Part shown: positions 8,667 through 17,434 of the stretch, in pieces
How positions within the stretch are numbered: position 1 is the stretch's first letter
Layout of the letters: every line of letters starts with the position of its first letter
Assembly (NCBI GenBank): GCA_963726435.1
Contig: CAVSCJ010000002.1
Location: 1-64,000 of the forward strand
Direction of reading: 5' to 3'
DNA length: 64,000 nt
Source: PALSA-660 sp963726435
GTDB lineage: Bacteria; Actinomycetota; Coriobacteriia; Anaerosomatales; PALSA-660
Position numbers and translations under genes: made by a program
The notes under the pieces: generated by a model
What the model saw: only the letters and a program-made list of their open reading frames with translations
Told to the model about the DNA's origin: nothing
Databases searched by the model: none

Positions 8667-10370
8667 ATGAAGGACACTCTCCGCGCCCTGCTCGCCGATG
8701 CCATAGCGGCCGCGGTCGACGCCGGTGAGCTGGTCCTCGACGAGGTTCCGGAGATCGAGCTGGAGCGGCCACGCGACCCCGCGCACGGCGACTGGGCGAC
8801 CAACTTCGCTTTGCGGAGCGCGAAAGCTGCGGGCACCAGCCCGCGCGCAGTGGCCGACGTCGTCGCGGCGCGGTTGGCGGGACACCCCGACATTGCGGCC
8901 GTCGAGGTGGCCGGTCCCGGATTCATCAACCTTCGCCTGTCCTCGGCCTCTCTGCGGCGTCAGGTCGCCGCCGTGCGCAAGGCGGGCGAGGAGTGGGGCC
9001 GCGTCGACCTCGGACACGGGCGGCGTGTGCAGGTCGAGTTCGTCTCGGCGAACCCGGTCGGGCCCCTTCACGTCGGTCACGGGCGCTGGGCGGCCCTCGG
9101 AGACAGCATGGCCGCCATCCTGGCTCACTCCGGATGGCGCGTCGAGCGGGAGTTCTACATCAACGACGCGGGCGTCCAGATGGACATCTTCGCCAAGTCG
9201 GTGGCGACCCGCTATCTCGAGCTCTGTGGTCGGCCGGTGACCTTCGAGCCCGAGTGGTATCAGGGCGCCTACATCACCGAGATCGCCCGCGAGATCCTCG
9301 AGAGCGAAGGCGATGTCTGGGCGGAGACAGATGCTCCCTCGCGCGAGGACCACTTCCGCGAGAAGGCCTACGCGCAGGTGCTCGCGCACCTGAGGCATGT
9401 GCTGCACGGGATGGGCGTGGACTTCGACGTGTGGTTCTCCGAGCGCACCCTCCACGTGCCGGGCGCCGACGGACTCACGGAGGTGCAGCGTGCCATCGAG
9501 CAGCTGCGCGAGGCCGGGTTCATCTACGAACTCGACGGCGCCGTGTGGTTCCGCTCGGAGCAGTTCGGCGACGACAAGGACCGCGTGCTCGTCAAGGCCG
9601 ACGGCGAGTACACCTACTTCGCGGCGGACATCGCCTACCACAAGGACAAATTCGACCGCGGGTTCGATCGGATCATCAACATCTGGGGCGCCGACCACCA
9701 CGGCTACGTGCCGCGCATGAAGGCCGCCGTGGCTGCACTCGGACACCCCGGCCAGCTCGACGTGGTGATCGGCCAACTCGTCACCCTGTTGCGCGACGGC
9801 GAGATCGTTCGGATGTCCAAACGCACGGGCGAGATGGTCACGTTCGAGGAGCTGCTCGACGAGGTGGGCGCCGACGCAGCGCGCTACTTCTTCCTGCGCA
9901 GGAGCACCGATCAGCCTCTCGACTTCGACATCGGGCTCGCCAGGGAGCAGAGCGCCGAGAACCCCGTCTTCTACGTTCAGTACGCGCACGCGCGCATCTG
10001 CTCGATACTGCGCAAAGCCGTCGGGCTCGCGGCCGACGCGGACATCGACGCCGCCGCCGCGGCCCTGCGTCTGGCGCCGGAGGGGACCGCGCTGGACGCG
10101 CTGAACGACCCGGCCGAGTTCGCGCTGATCCGCAAGGTCGCCGAGTTCCCCGAGGTCGTGGAGTCGGCGGCCGATATGCTGGCGCCCCACAAGCTGCCCC
10201 ACTACGCGGAGGATCTCGCCGCGAGCTTCCACCAGTTCTACACCCTGTGCCGTGTCGTCAGCGATGATGCTTCGCTCACGGCGGCCAGGATCGCGCTCGT
10301 CGACGCCACGCGGCAGACGCTCGAACGAGTGCTCGCCCTCGTGGGTGTCTCGGCGCCGGAGAGGATGTAG
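8667..10370 (+). CDS. argS: Arginyl-tRNA synthetase
   Basis: Class I synthetase of 567 residues that charges tRNA-Arg in the cytoplasm. The order is the ArgS N-terminal additional domain (about 1-110), the catalytic domain with the HIGH-like PLHVGHGRW near residue 139, FYINDAGVQMD, WGADHHGYVPR, the KMSKS-like motif RMSKRTGEM near residue 387, and the DALR anticodon-binding domain ending in a conserved methionine. The ATG at 8667 follows AGGGGAAG. The frame is open for 54 more codons upstream, but that part does not resemble ArgS. Three bases separate it from lysA, so they are probably co-transcribed. Confidence 0.97.
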   Translation: MKDTLRALLADAIAAAVDAGELVLDEVPEIELERPRDPAHGDWATNFALRSAKAAGTSPRAVADVVAARLAGHPDIAAVEVAGPGFINLRLSSASLRRQVAAVRKAGEEWGRVDLGHGRRVQVEFVSANPVGPLHVGHGRWAALGDSMAAILAHSGWRVEREFYINDAGVQMDIFAKSVATRYLELCGRPVTFEPEWYQGAYITEIAREILESEGDVWAETDAPSREDHFREKAYAQVLAHLRHVLHGMGVDFDVWFSERTLHVPGADGLTEVQRAIEQLREAGFIYELDGAVWFRSEQFGDDKDRVLVKADGEYTYFAADIAYHKDKFDRGFDRIINIWGADHHGYVPRMKAAVAALGHPGQLDVVIGQLVTLLRDGEIVRMSKRTGEMVTFEELLDEVGADAARYFFLRRSTDQPLDFDIGLAREQSAENPVFYVQYAHARICSILRKAVGLAADADIDAAAAALRLAPEGTALDALNDPAEFALIRKVAEFPEVVESAADMLAPHKLPHYAEDLAASFHQFYTLCRVVSDDASLTAARIALVDATRQTLERVLALVGVSAPERM

Positions 10371-10373
10371 ACG

Positions 10374-11735
10374 ATGGGTTTCGACACGTTGCAGGAGCCC
10401 GTCCCGTCCGAGCCGGTCGACCCGCACGCCGATCTATCGTCGGTCCTTCCCGTGACCGCAGAGATCCGCGACGGGCGGCTGTGGGTCGGCGGCGTCGACA
10501 TGGTGGAGCTCGCTCGCACCCAGGGCACCGCGCTCTACGTGATGGACGAGGCCCAGATCCGCGCCCAGTTGCGCGAGTTCCGCAAGTGGACGACATACCA
10601 CTGGAAGAACGTCGAGACCGTGTACGCCGCCAAGGCGTTCATGTGCAAGGCGATGTGCCGAGTCGTCGACGAAGAGGGATGCATGGTGCTGTGCGCCTCT
10701 GGCGGTGAGCTGGCCATCGCCCTTGCCGCGGGGGTCGATGCGTCGCGCATCCAGGTGCACGGCAACAACAAGACGATCGGCGAGATCACCGAGGCCGTCG
10801 AGGCGGGCGTCGACCGGATCATCGCCGATTCACTGCTGGAGCTCGGCCGCATCAGCGAGATCGCGACCGCCCGAGGTGTCGAGCAGGCGGTCTTGCTGCG
10901 CGTCACCCCGGGCGTCAAGCCGGACACCCACGGCTACATCCAGACCGGCCAGGAGGACTCGAAGTTCGGCTTCGGTCTGAACCACGGCCTTGCGATGGAA
11001 GGCGTTCGCATCGCCGCGGGCCTGCCCGGCGTGCGCTTCACGGGCCTGCACATGCACATCGGCTCACAGATCTTCGCGCTGCAGAGCTACACCAAGGCCA
11101 TCGAGGTCATGGTCGACTTCATGCGCCGCGTGCTCGAGGAGACCGGCCAGGCCGTGATCGACCTCGACGTCGGCGGTGGCATCGGCATCAAGTACGGGCT
11201 CGCGGACGAGCCCTCCACGATCGAGCAGTTCGGCAAGGTCGTCGTTGACGGTATCAAGGAGGAGTGCGAGCGCCACGGCCTCCCGGTGCCCCGCATCCTC
11301 ATCGAGCCGGGACGCGCGGTGGTGGCCGGCGCCGGCATCACTCTCTACACGGTCGGCACGATCAAGGAGCTTCCGGGGATCCGCACCTACGTGGCCATCG
11401 ACGGCGGCATGACCGACAACATCCGACCGGCGCTCTACGGGGCGCGATACGAGTGCCTCGTGGCCAACAAGGCCGATCGGCCCCGCACGGAGATCGTGAC
11501 CATCGCGGGCAAGCACTGCGAGACCGGGGACCTCATCGCGCGCGACACGCCGATCCAGCCGGTCGAGACAGGCGACATCCTCTGCGTCTGCTCCACCGGC
11601 GCGTATTGCCAGTCGATGTCGAGCAACTACAACAAGCAGGTCAGGCCTGCCGTCGTCTTCGTCAGGGACGGTTCGTCGCGCGTGGTGGTGCGCCGCGAGA
11701 CCTACGATGACCTGCTCCGCTGCGACTTGGGGTAG
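10374..11735 (+). CDS. lysA: Diaminopimelate decarboxylase
   Basis: PLP fold-type III enzyme of 453 residues that converts meso-diaminopimelate to L-lysine. Visible are the PLP lysine in VYAAKAFMCKAM, HGNNKT, the phosphate-binding DVGGGIGIKYG, the substrate residues in EPGRAVVAGAG, and the dimer-interface active-site cysteine in GKHCETGDLI. It follows argS by three bases, the actinobacterial argS-lysA arrangement that is often followed by hom and thrB. Here hom-thrB lie 2.4 kb downstream, separated by a toxin-antitoxin pair and two exported proteins, so the ancestral operon may have been split by insertion. Confidence 0.96.
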   Translation: MGFDTLQEPVPSEPVDPHADLSSVLPVTAEIRDGRLWVGGVDMVELARTQGTALYVMDEAQIRAQLREFRKWTTYHWKNVETVYAAKAFMCKAMCRVVDEEGCMVLCASGGELAIALAAGVDASRIQVHGNNKTIGEITEAVEAGVDRIIADSLLELGRISEIATARGVEQAVLLRVTPGVKPDTHGYIQTGQEDSKFGFGLNHGLAMEGVRIAAGLPGVRFTGLHMHIGSQIFALQSYTKAIEVMVDFMRRVLEETGQAVIDLDVGGGIGIKYGLADEPSTIEQFGKVVVDGIKEECERHGLPVPRILIEPGRAVVAGAGITLYTVGTIKELPGIRTYVAIDGGMTDNIRPALYGARYECLVANKADRPRTEIVTIAGKHCETGDLIARDTPIQPVETGDILCVCSTGAYCQSMSSNYNKQVRPAVVFVRDGSSRVVVRRETYDDLLRCDLG

Positions 11736-11738
11736 GCG

Positions 11739-12005
11739 CTACAGGGCGCGGTAGACATCCCGGCGATGTCCGAGCTTGATGACGAGGACGACCAGACGGT
11801 CGTCCTCGACCGTGTACACGACGCGATACACGCCGACGCGGATGCGCCAGCGCTCCGGACCACCGGCCAGGAGCTTCACCCCGGGCGGCCGTGGGTCTGC
11901 CGAAAGGCCGCCGATCACGGCTGCGACACGCTTCTGCATGTCACGCGGCAGCTTGCGGAGCTGGCGGAACGCATGAGGCGTGAGTCGAACGCTGTAGGCG
12001 GGCAT
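11739..12005 (-). CDS. RelE/ParE-family toxin
   Basis: 88-residue basic protein typical in size of RelE/ParE toxins, which cut mRNA on the ribosome (RelE) or poison gyrase (ParE). It shows the family pattern: helix hairpin FRQLRKLPRDMQKRV, then LLAGGPERWRIRVGVYRVVYTVED and the last strand VVLVIKLGHRRDVY. The ATG at 12005 lies eight bases after the antitoxin stop. It ends three bases from the convergent lysA stop, which suggests insertion beside lysA. Whether it targets mRNA or gyrase cannot be told from sequence. Confidence 0.88.
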   Translation of the reverse strand: MPAYSVRLTPHAFRQLRKLPRDMQKRVAAVIGGLSADPRPPGVKLLAGGPERWRIRVGVYRVVYTVEDDRLVVLVIKLGHRRDVYRAL

Positions 12006-12013
12006 CCGGTGGC

Positions 12014-12277
12014 CTACAGGTCCAGTTCGCGCTTGACGTCTTCCCAGGCGATCGAGTCCTCGCGCGCTTCGAGGAGGGCGATCTCCGAATCGGCGATGTC
12101 CTCCTCGTCCTCCCACTTCTCGATGAGGGCGTCGAGAAGGCGGAGCTCGTCGATCGAGATCAAAGCCGCGAAGTCGGCGTCGTGGCGGGTGATCACGACA
12201 CGGTCCTTGTTGAACGACACCCTGTTGAGGATGCCGGCGAGATTGCGGCGCGCCTCGGCAACGCTCACTCGTGTCAT
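12014..12277 (-). CDS. Phd/YefM-family antitoxin
   Basis: 87-residue antitoxin. It has the N-terminal Phd/YefM DNA-binding fold (VSVAEARRNLAGILNRV, then RVVITRHDADFAALISIDEL) and an acidic C-terminal tail rich in Glu and Asp that should wrap the toxin. First gene of the two-gene operon, with GGAGG just upstream. Its promoter region carries a palindrome (12281-12304) that is the likely site of autorepression by the antitoxin-toxin complex. Confidence 0.9.
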   Translation of the reverse strand: MTRVSVAEARRNLAGILNRVSFNKDRVVITRHDADFAALISIDELRLLDALIEKWEDEEDIADSEIALLEAREDSIAWEDVKRELDL

Positions 12278-12280
12278 GTC

Positions 12281-12304
12281 TGTACCTCCAATGATATTGG
12301 TACA
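12281..12304 (-). promoter_or_regulatory. Palindromic operator of the Phd/ParE toxin-antitoxin operon
   Basis: TGTACCTCCAAT-GAT-ATTGGTACA is an interrupted inverted repeat (TGTACC/GGTACA outer arms, CCAAT/ATTGG inner arms). On the minus strand it ends in the GGAGG ribosome binding site four bases after the repeat core and covers the expected promoter region beside an AT-rich TAATTTTGTACC stretch, unusual in this GC-rich DNA. Binding there would block transcription. Confidence 0.6.
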
Positions 12305-12375
12305 AAATTACCGGATGGGCGTGCGGCTCGTCAACCTTGCCCATCTCGGCTCTATGCGCGCGCTCGACCCGGAAC

Positions 12376-12413
12376 GCAGAGGGGCCCCGGGAGGCATCCC
12401 GGGGCCCCTCTGC
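12376..12413. terminator. Strong bidirectional hairpin terminator
   Basis: Perfect 17-pair stem, GCAGAGGGGCCCCGGGA (12376-12392) with its complement (12397-12413), loop GGCA. It lies between the 3' end of the CXXCH gene and the 5' side of the toxin-antitoxin operon. It belongs to a family of GGGGCCCC hairpins that recurs at 22.6, 23.4 and 61.4 kb. Confidence 0.75.
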
Positions 12414-12434
12414 TTCGCATCGCGCGTTTGAGGG

Positions 12435-13387
12435 TTAGTGGTGCCTGGCCGCGCTCTTGGAGCCGCGGTGCGGCTGGTGCCGGTGGTCCTTGAGCGAAAC
12501 GGTCTTGACGTGATGGGTCACCTTGACGGCGGCCGTCAGCGTGCGACCGTTCGACAGCGTCGCGCTGACGGTGTAGGTACCGGCAGCGAGCTTGCCGAAC
12601 TTCACCCAACCGCGCCTGTCGGCCTTCAGCGTGACCTGTGTGCCCGTCGACTTGTTGGTGAGGGTCACCATGGCGCCGGAGACGCCGTGGCCCGTGGCAG
12701 CCATCACATGGACGCGCACTGAGGCCGTGCCGGTGGCGTCGGGAGTGGGGGGCGCAGGAGCGGTGATCGAGAACGACACGGTCTTCTGTCCCTCGACGTT
12801 GCCGGCCACGTCGACCGACCAGAAGGTCAGCGTGTGGTCGCCGACCGCGCTCACGTTGACGTCGGTGCCGGAGGCCTGCGGCTCACTGTCCAGGATGTAG
12901 TAGGTCGCCGCCACGCCCGAGCCGCCCGCATCGTCCACCGCGGTCAGGTGGATCGACGCGGAGCCCACATAGGTGGCCAGGGCGTCGGAGGTCGTTGACG
13001 GAGCGTAGTGTCGGGTGCCGGCTCCGGGGCGACCGGACTGATAGCCCTCGAGCCCCAGCCGTCCGGCTTGCCCGGTCCGGCTACGGCCTGCAGGACGTAG
13101 GTCTTGCCCGCGGCAACGGTGATCGAGCCGCTGGCTCCGGTGATCTGGCCGATCTTGGTGCTGCCGTCGAAGACGGCGATGTAGTCGGCGCCCGGCGCGC
13201 TGACGTCGTAGGTGGCGGTCGTTCCGTTGTTCGCCGTCTCGCTGGCGCCGACGCTCAGGCTGGGACCGGAGTGGCAGTTCCCGCAACTCTCGGTCCTCGA
13301 GGGGTTCGCATAGGCGCTCGTCGCGAACGCGCCGATCAGTCCTACCGTCGCGAGCGCGATGGCTCCGAGCATGATCCGTCTCTTCAC
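12435..13387 (-). CDS. Exported single-CXXCH protein with Ig-like repeats, frameshifted
   Basis: The first part (13387 to about 13010) encodes a signal peptide (cleavage near AYA-NP, residue 27), one CGNCH motif right after it, and a beta-rich domain. The sequence then continues in another frame from about 13015 to the TAA at 12435, giving a chitobiase/Ig-like domain (TSDALATYVG, AVDDAGGSGVAATYYILD) and a carboxypeptidase-regulatory-like domain, then a His/Lys-rich tail. The joint (PDTT then APSTTSDAL) is restored by adding one base near 13010, so this is a one-base deletion, real or from sequencing. CXXCH suggests a covalent haem c, but there is only one such motif. Confidence 0.7.
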
Positions 13388-13537
13388 ATGGGCCTCCTTG
13401 TGTGGGGGAGCGACTCACCCGTTGCGGCCGCCCCCTTCTCCTCTTTGCGCGCGTCGACATCATCGGCAAGGGCGATGAGCGTCGCGTGAGATGAAGGTGA
13501 GGGCTTCCTTAGTCGCGACGAGCGGGTCTCGTCTGCG

Positions 13538-13900
13538 CTACCTGACTGTGAGTGATCTGACCGCGGACCCGGTCCTCTTCTTCACGCCGTAGATCTTGAT
13601 CGCCTTGCCCTTGGCCACCGTGAACGTGCCGGTGGAAGCGGTACGGTGCTTCAGGTTCTTCCCTCCCGACAAGACGGCCCAGGCGGCTATGCCCTTGCCG
13701 CCCGAGACCTTGACCTTGTAGGTGACGGTGGTCGATGTGCTCGACGCCTTGGTGACCGACACTTTGACCGCGGATCTCAGGTGGTGGCACTTGGAGCACG
13801 CCGTCGTCTTGACGGGAGTGGCAGAGGCGACGGTCACGCTCGCCAGCACGATCCAGGCGAGCGCGAAGGCGGCGACGCCGGCCGTGAGGACCCTCTTCAT
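13538..13900 (-). CDS. Small exported protein with one CXXCH motif
   Basis: 120 residues: signal peptide (about 1-27, ending SVTVASA), the CSKCHH motif at about residue 36, then a Thr/Ser/Val/Lys-rich beta domain of about 80 residues. Layout and spacing match the first half of the neighbouring 12435-13387 gene (signal peptide, cysteine pair plus histidine, beta domain), so the two look like diverged copies of one family. The function is not recognised. The motif could bind haem c or, with a single site and no other haem ligand obvious, a metal. Start ATG follows AGGAGACAGAAG. Confidence 0.72.
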   Translation of the reverse strand: MKRVLTAGVAAFALAWIVLASVTVASATPVKTTACSKCHHLRSAVKVSVTKASSTSTTVTYKVKVSGGKGIAAWAVLSGGKNLKHRTASTGTFTVAKGKAIKIYGVKKRTGSAVRSLTVR

Positions 13901-14027
13901 CTTCTGTCTCCTTTGTGAGTCGGGCGCGGGATGTCAGCGCCGGGAACGGACATGCTGCCACGCGAATGTGGGCATCCCGTGGGCCGAAGATGAGGGCTTG
14001 CTCACGAAGACAGCCGGAGCCGTGGGG

Positions 14028-14033
14028 TATACT
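14028..14033 (+). promoter_or_regulatory. Possible -10 box (TATACT) upstream of hom
   Basis: TATACT lies 100 bases before the hom start in the 233-base gap after the divergent CXXCH gene. The same hexamer precedes the LytR-CpsA-Psr gene (43804) and ahcY (54754). No clear -35 box. Confidence 0.35.
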
Positions 14034-14133
14034 CACTCTCGCACCGGCGCTCGCCGGCGCTCCTCCCGCGTCGAAGACCCATACCAGCGTCGCAGCCGCG
14101 TCGGCGGCGCATCGAAGGGACGGCAGGACACAA

Positions 14134-15423
14134 ATGCGCACCATCGGTGTTGGCCTCGTTGGGATCGGCACCGTCGGCTCCGGCGTCGTCGAGATCCTCC
14201 GCGCACACAGGGACGACTTCTCCCGCAGAGCGGGTGTCGACATCGAGCTGGTCAGGGTCGCCGACCGCGACGCATCCCGGTCGGCCGAGCTCCAGCTGCC
14301 CGAGGAGGTCTTCACGACCGAGGCCGCCGAGGTCATCGCCGATCCTCGCGTCGACATCGTGATCGAGCTGATCGGCGGCACGGACGCCGCGAAGGTGGTC
14401 GTTCTCTCCGCGCTGAAGGCCGGCAAGTCGGTCGTGACCGCGAACAAGGCGCTCATGGCCAGCAACGGCCAGGAGGTCATGGACGCTGCCGCTTCCGCCG
14501 GCGTCGACATCATGTTCGAGGCCTCGGTCGGCGGCGGCATCCCCATCATCGGCCCGCTGAAGCACTCGCTCGTCAGCAACGAGATCCTCGCCGTCGCCGG
14601 CATCGTCAACGGCACCACGAACTACATGCTCACGCGGATGGGCGACGACGGTCTGGACTACGCGAGCGCGCTGGCCGAAGCGCAGGCCAAGGGTTTCGCC
14701 GAGGCGGATCCGAGTGCGGACGTCGACGGGCACGATGCCGCGGCCAAGATCGCCATCCTCGCTTCGATCGCGTTCAACTCCCGTGTGACCGTCGACCAAG
14801 TGCCCGTCGAAGGGATCCGGGGGATCGAGCCGATCGACATCGCGTACGCGTCGGAGATGGGCTACGCGATCAAGTTGATGGCGATCGCGCGCCGCGAGAG
14901 CGATGGGATCGATGTCCGAGTCCACCCGGCCATGATCCCGATCGGCCACCCGCTCGCGAAGGTGGGCGGCGTGTACAACGCGATCTACGTCACCGGCGAC
15001 GCCGTGGGCGAGACGATGTTCTTCGGTGAGGGCGCGGGCTCTCTGCCGGCTGCCTCGGCCGTGGTGGGCGACGTCATCGAGGTCGCCCGGCACATCCGTT
15101 CCGGCTGCCTCAACCTGGTGGGCTGCACCTGCAACGAAGCGTTGCCCTTGCGCGACCTCGCTGCGCTGGAGACGCGGTACTTCATCCGGTTCGCAGTGGC
15201 AGACCGTCCCGGAGTGCTCGCCGCGGTGGCCTCCAAGTTCGGCGATCACGGTGTATCGATCGCCTCGGTGATCCAGAAGCGGGTATGCGAGTCGGGCGAC
15301 GCCGAGATCGTCTACGTGACACATCGGGCGGCCGAGGGTGCGGTGCGGGCGGCTCTTGCCGACATCGAGAAGCTCGCCGTCGTGACCGAGGTCTCGGCAG
15401 TGATCCGCGTCGAGGATCTGTAG
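14134..15423 (+). CDS. hom: Homoserine dehydrogenase
   Basis: 429 residues. NAD(P)-dependent reduction of aspartate semialdehyde to homoserine for threonine and methionine. The Rossmann motif GLVGIGTVGSGV is at residues 7-18, VTANKALMA follows, the catalytic region is GGGIPIIGPLKHSL with IVNGTTNYMLTRM, and the C-terminal ACT domain (about 350-427, RFAVADRPGVLAAVASKFG) should give feedback control by threonine. The ATG at 14134 was chosen because the conserved Rossmann strand begins at once. thrB follows after eight bases. Confidence 0.96.
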   Translation: MRTIGVGLVGIGTVGSGVVEILRAHRDDFSRRAGVDIELVRVADRDASRSAELQLPEEVFTTEAAEVIADPRVDIVIELIGGTDAAKVVVLSALKAGKSVVTANKALMASNGQEVMDAAASAGVDIMFEASVGGGIPIIGPLKHSLVSNEILAVAGIVNGTTNYMLTRMGDDGLDYASALAEAQAKGFAEADPSADVDGHDAAAKIAILASIAFNSRVTVDQVPVEGIRGIEPIDIAYASEMGYAIKLMAIARRESDGIDVRVHPAMIPIGHPLAKVGGVYNAIYVTGDAVGETMFFGEGAGSLPAASAVVGDVIEVARHIRSGCLNLVGCTCNEALPLRDLAALETRYFIRFAVADRPGVLAAVASKFGDHGVSIASVIQKRVCESGDAEIVYVTHRAAEGAVRAALADIEKLAVVTEVSAVIRVEDL

Positions 15424-15431
15424 GCGTCGAG

Positions 15432-16358
15432 TTGCGACGCGTCACCGTCCACGTCCCGGCCTCGACCGCCAACCTCGGGCCCGGATACGACGCTTTCGGG
15501 CTGGCGCTCGCGCGGCACAACCAGGTCAAGGCCTCCTTCGCCCCGCCAGGGCAGTGGCGTGCCGAGGTCAGCGGCGAAGACGAGGACCGTGACAGCTCCG
15601 GGCGAGGGAACCTCGTGACCGCGGCGATGCAGCGCCTCTTCGACGAGATCGGTGAGGAGCGCGCCGCCTCCATCAGCTGTGTGAACGAGATCCCCTTCGG
15701 CCGCGGGCTCGGCTCGAGCTCGGCGGCGATCGTCGGCGGCCTTGTCGCGGCGAACGAGCTCGCGCAGGCGCGCCTGTCTCCAGGCGAGATCCTCCGTCTG
15801 GCGGTCGAACTGGAGGGGCATCCCGACAACGTCGCTGCGGCGCTCTACGGCGGCTTCACCATCTCCTGGACCGACGGCGGGGTGACCCGCACCGCGCACG
15901 TCGACCCGCCCGGAGGGCTCGCGGCGGTGTGCGTGGTGAGCGATCTCCGCTTCTCCACCAGCGACGCTCGATCCATGCTCCCCGCCACCGTTCCGCACGC
16001 AGACGCCGTGTTCGACGCAGGCCGCGCGGGGTTGCTGGCCGTGGGACTCGCGCTGGGACGGCGCGACCTCATCGGGCCCGGGATGGCGGACCGCCTCCAC
16101 GAGCCGTACCGTTCGCCGGCGGTCACCGATCTCGAAGAGGTGCGCTCGGTGCTGCTGGATGCCGGGGCCGACGGGGCGGCGCTGTCGGGCGCAGGCCCCA
16201 CCGTGATCGGGTTGGTGGCCGGCTCCGACGACGCGGACGCGCTCGCTCGCGCGAGCGAGGTGGCCTCACGAGCCGCCGGCCCGCTGGCGCGGAGCGGCGG
16301 GCGAAGAGTGCCCGAGGTCATCGCGATAGACCGCGACGGCGCCGTCGTCGTGGAGTGA
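15432..16358 (+). CDS. thrB: Homoserine kinase
   Basis: GHMP-superfamily kinase of 308 residues that phosphorylates homoserine in threonine synthesis. Motif 1 VHVPASTANLGPGYDAFGLA, the ATP loop PFGRGLGSSSAAIVGG near residue 90, and motif 3 GAALSGAGPTVIGL near residue 245 are all present. No ATG or GTG exists in frame near the end of hom; a TTG at 15432 gives the N terminus LRRVTVHVPAS, typical of the family, so I take it as the start. Threonine synthase is not in the window. Confidence 0.94.
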   Translation: MRRVTVHVPASTANLGPGYDAFGLALARHNQVKASFAPPGQWRAEVSGEDEDRDSSGRGNLVTAAMQRLFDEIGEERAASISCVNEIPFGRGLGSSSAAIVGGLVAANELAQARLSPGEILRLAVELEGHPDNVAAALYGGFTISWTDGGVTRTAHVDPPGGLAAVCVVSDLRFSTSDARSMLPATVPHADAVFDAGRAGLLAVGLALGRRDLIGPGMADRLHEPYRSPAVTDLEEVRSVLLDAGADGAALSGAGPTVIGLVAGSDDADALARASEVASRAAGPLARSGGRRVPEVIAIDRDGAVVVE

Positions 16359-16389
16359 GCCACCACAGACAAGGGAAGGCACGATCGCC

Positions 16390-17407
16390 ATGGAGACTCA
16401 GCCACCGGTCGCCCAGGTCCCTCCCGCTGGAGCCCCGGCCGCAAGCGTCTACCAGTCGCCGGTGCAGCGCACCCGCGGAGCAGCCCCGCGGGTCGCGCAA
16501 GGCGCTATGGTGGACGCTCGGCGTCGTCGGCGTCGTGGTCCTGTTGCTCGGGTGCTGCATGCTCGCCTCGTTCGCTGCGTTCAGCTCCGGTGACGGGCTG
16601 CCGGTCTCGGGGGATTCGGTGGCCGTCATCTACATAGACAGCCAGATCTCGGGGGTCTCCGCCGGCGGTCTGGCGGGGGCCAGCGTCACTCCCGAGCTGA
16701 TCATCGGCCAGTTGAAGAAGGCGGAGGAGGACGACGCCGTCAAGGCGATCATCCTGCGGATCGATTCGCCCGGTGGCACGGCTTCCGCTTCCGAGGAGAT
16801 CGCGACCGAGGTCGCGCGCCTGACGAAGCCGACGCTGGCGAGCATCGGTGACGTGGGAGCCTCCGGGGCCTACATGATCGCGTCGCAGTGCGACGAGATC
16901 ATGTCGACGAACACCTCTGCGGTCGGTTCGATCGGCGTGATCATGGAGATCGGGGACTACTCGGAGCTCGCGAAGAAGCTCGGAGTGAAGTTCGTGGCGA
17001 TCCACGAGGGGCGATTCAAGGACGCGGGCTCGCCCTGGCGGGGGCTGACGGCGACTGAGACGGCGATGCTGCAGGCCGATGCCAAGATCGCGTACGACAA
17101 CTTCATCTCCATCGTGGCCAAGGGGCGGCGGATGAACGAGAGCGCGGTCCGTGATCTGGCGACCGGCTGGGCATGGCCGGGCGTCAAGGCCAAGGACCTC
17201 GGACTGGTCGACAGGATCGGCAACTACACGGATGCCGTGAAGCGCGCGGGGGAGCTGGGGAAGATAGAAGGCGAGCCGGTCGTCGTCACCTACACCGAAC
17301 AGTCGTTGGGAACCCTGCTCCAGCAGGTCACGGGCATTCTCGACCGTCTCGGATCGCTGGGCGCCGCGGCGCCCTCCCTGACGCCGTCAACGCCGACCCC
17401 CCGCTAG
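16390..17407 (+). CDS. sppA: SppA/S49-family signal peptide peptidase, 5' frameshift
   Basis: Membrane serine protease that degrades cleaved signal peptides. The body (in frame from about 16480) has one membrane helix (ALWWTLGVVGVVVLLLGCC), IDSPGG, the nucleophile serine in GDVGASGAYMIASQCD, SAVGSIGVI, and the general-base lysine region KLGVKFVAIHEGRFKDAG. No usable start exists in that frame. The ATG at 16390 opens a proline-rich N terminus (METQPPVAQVPP) in another frame that would join at GAAPR/GSRKALWW if one base in CAGCCCCGCGGG were extra. The length 3n+1 agrees with a one-base insertion near 16485. Confidence 0.85.
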
Positions 17408-17434
17408 GAGTCCCCCTTCCAAGGGAGGCACGCC

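Noticed and set aside
16390..16593. Independent small 67-residue gene before sppA
   Set aside because: Its first 35 residues look like the proline-rich N terminus of SppA and the rest is a shifted reading of the membrane helix; a one-base insertion explains it better.
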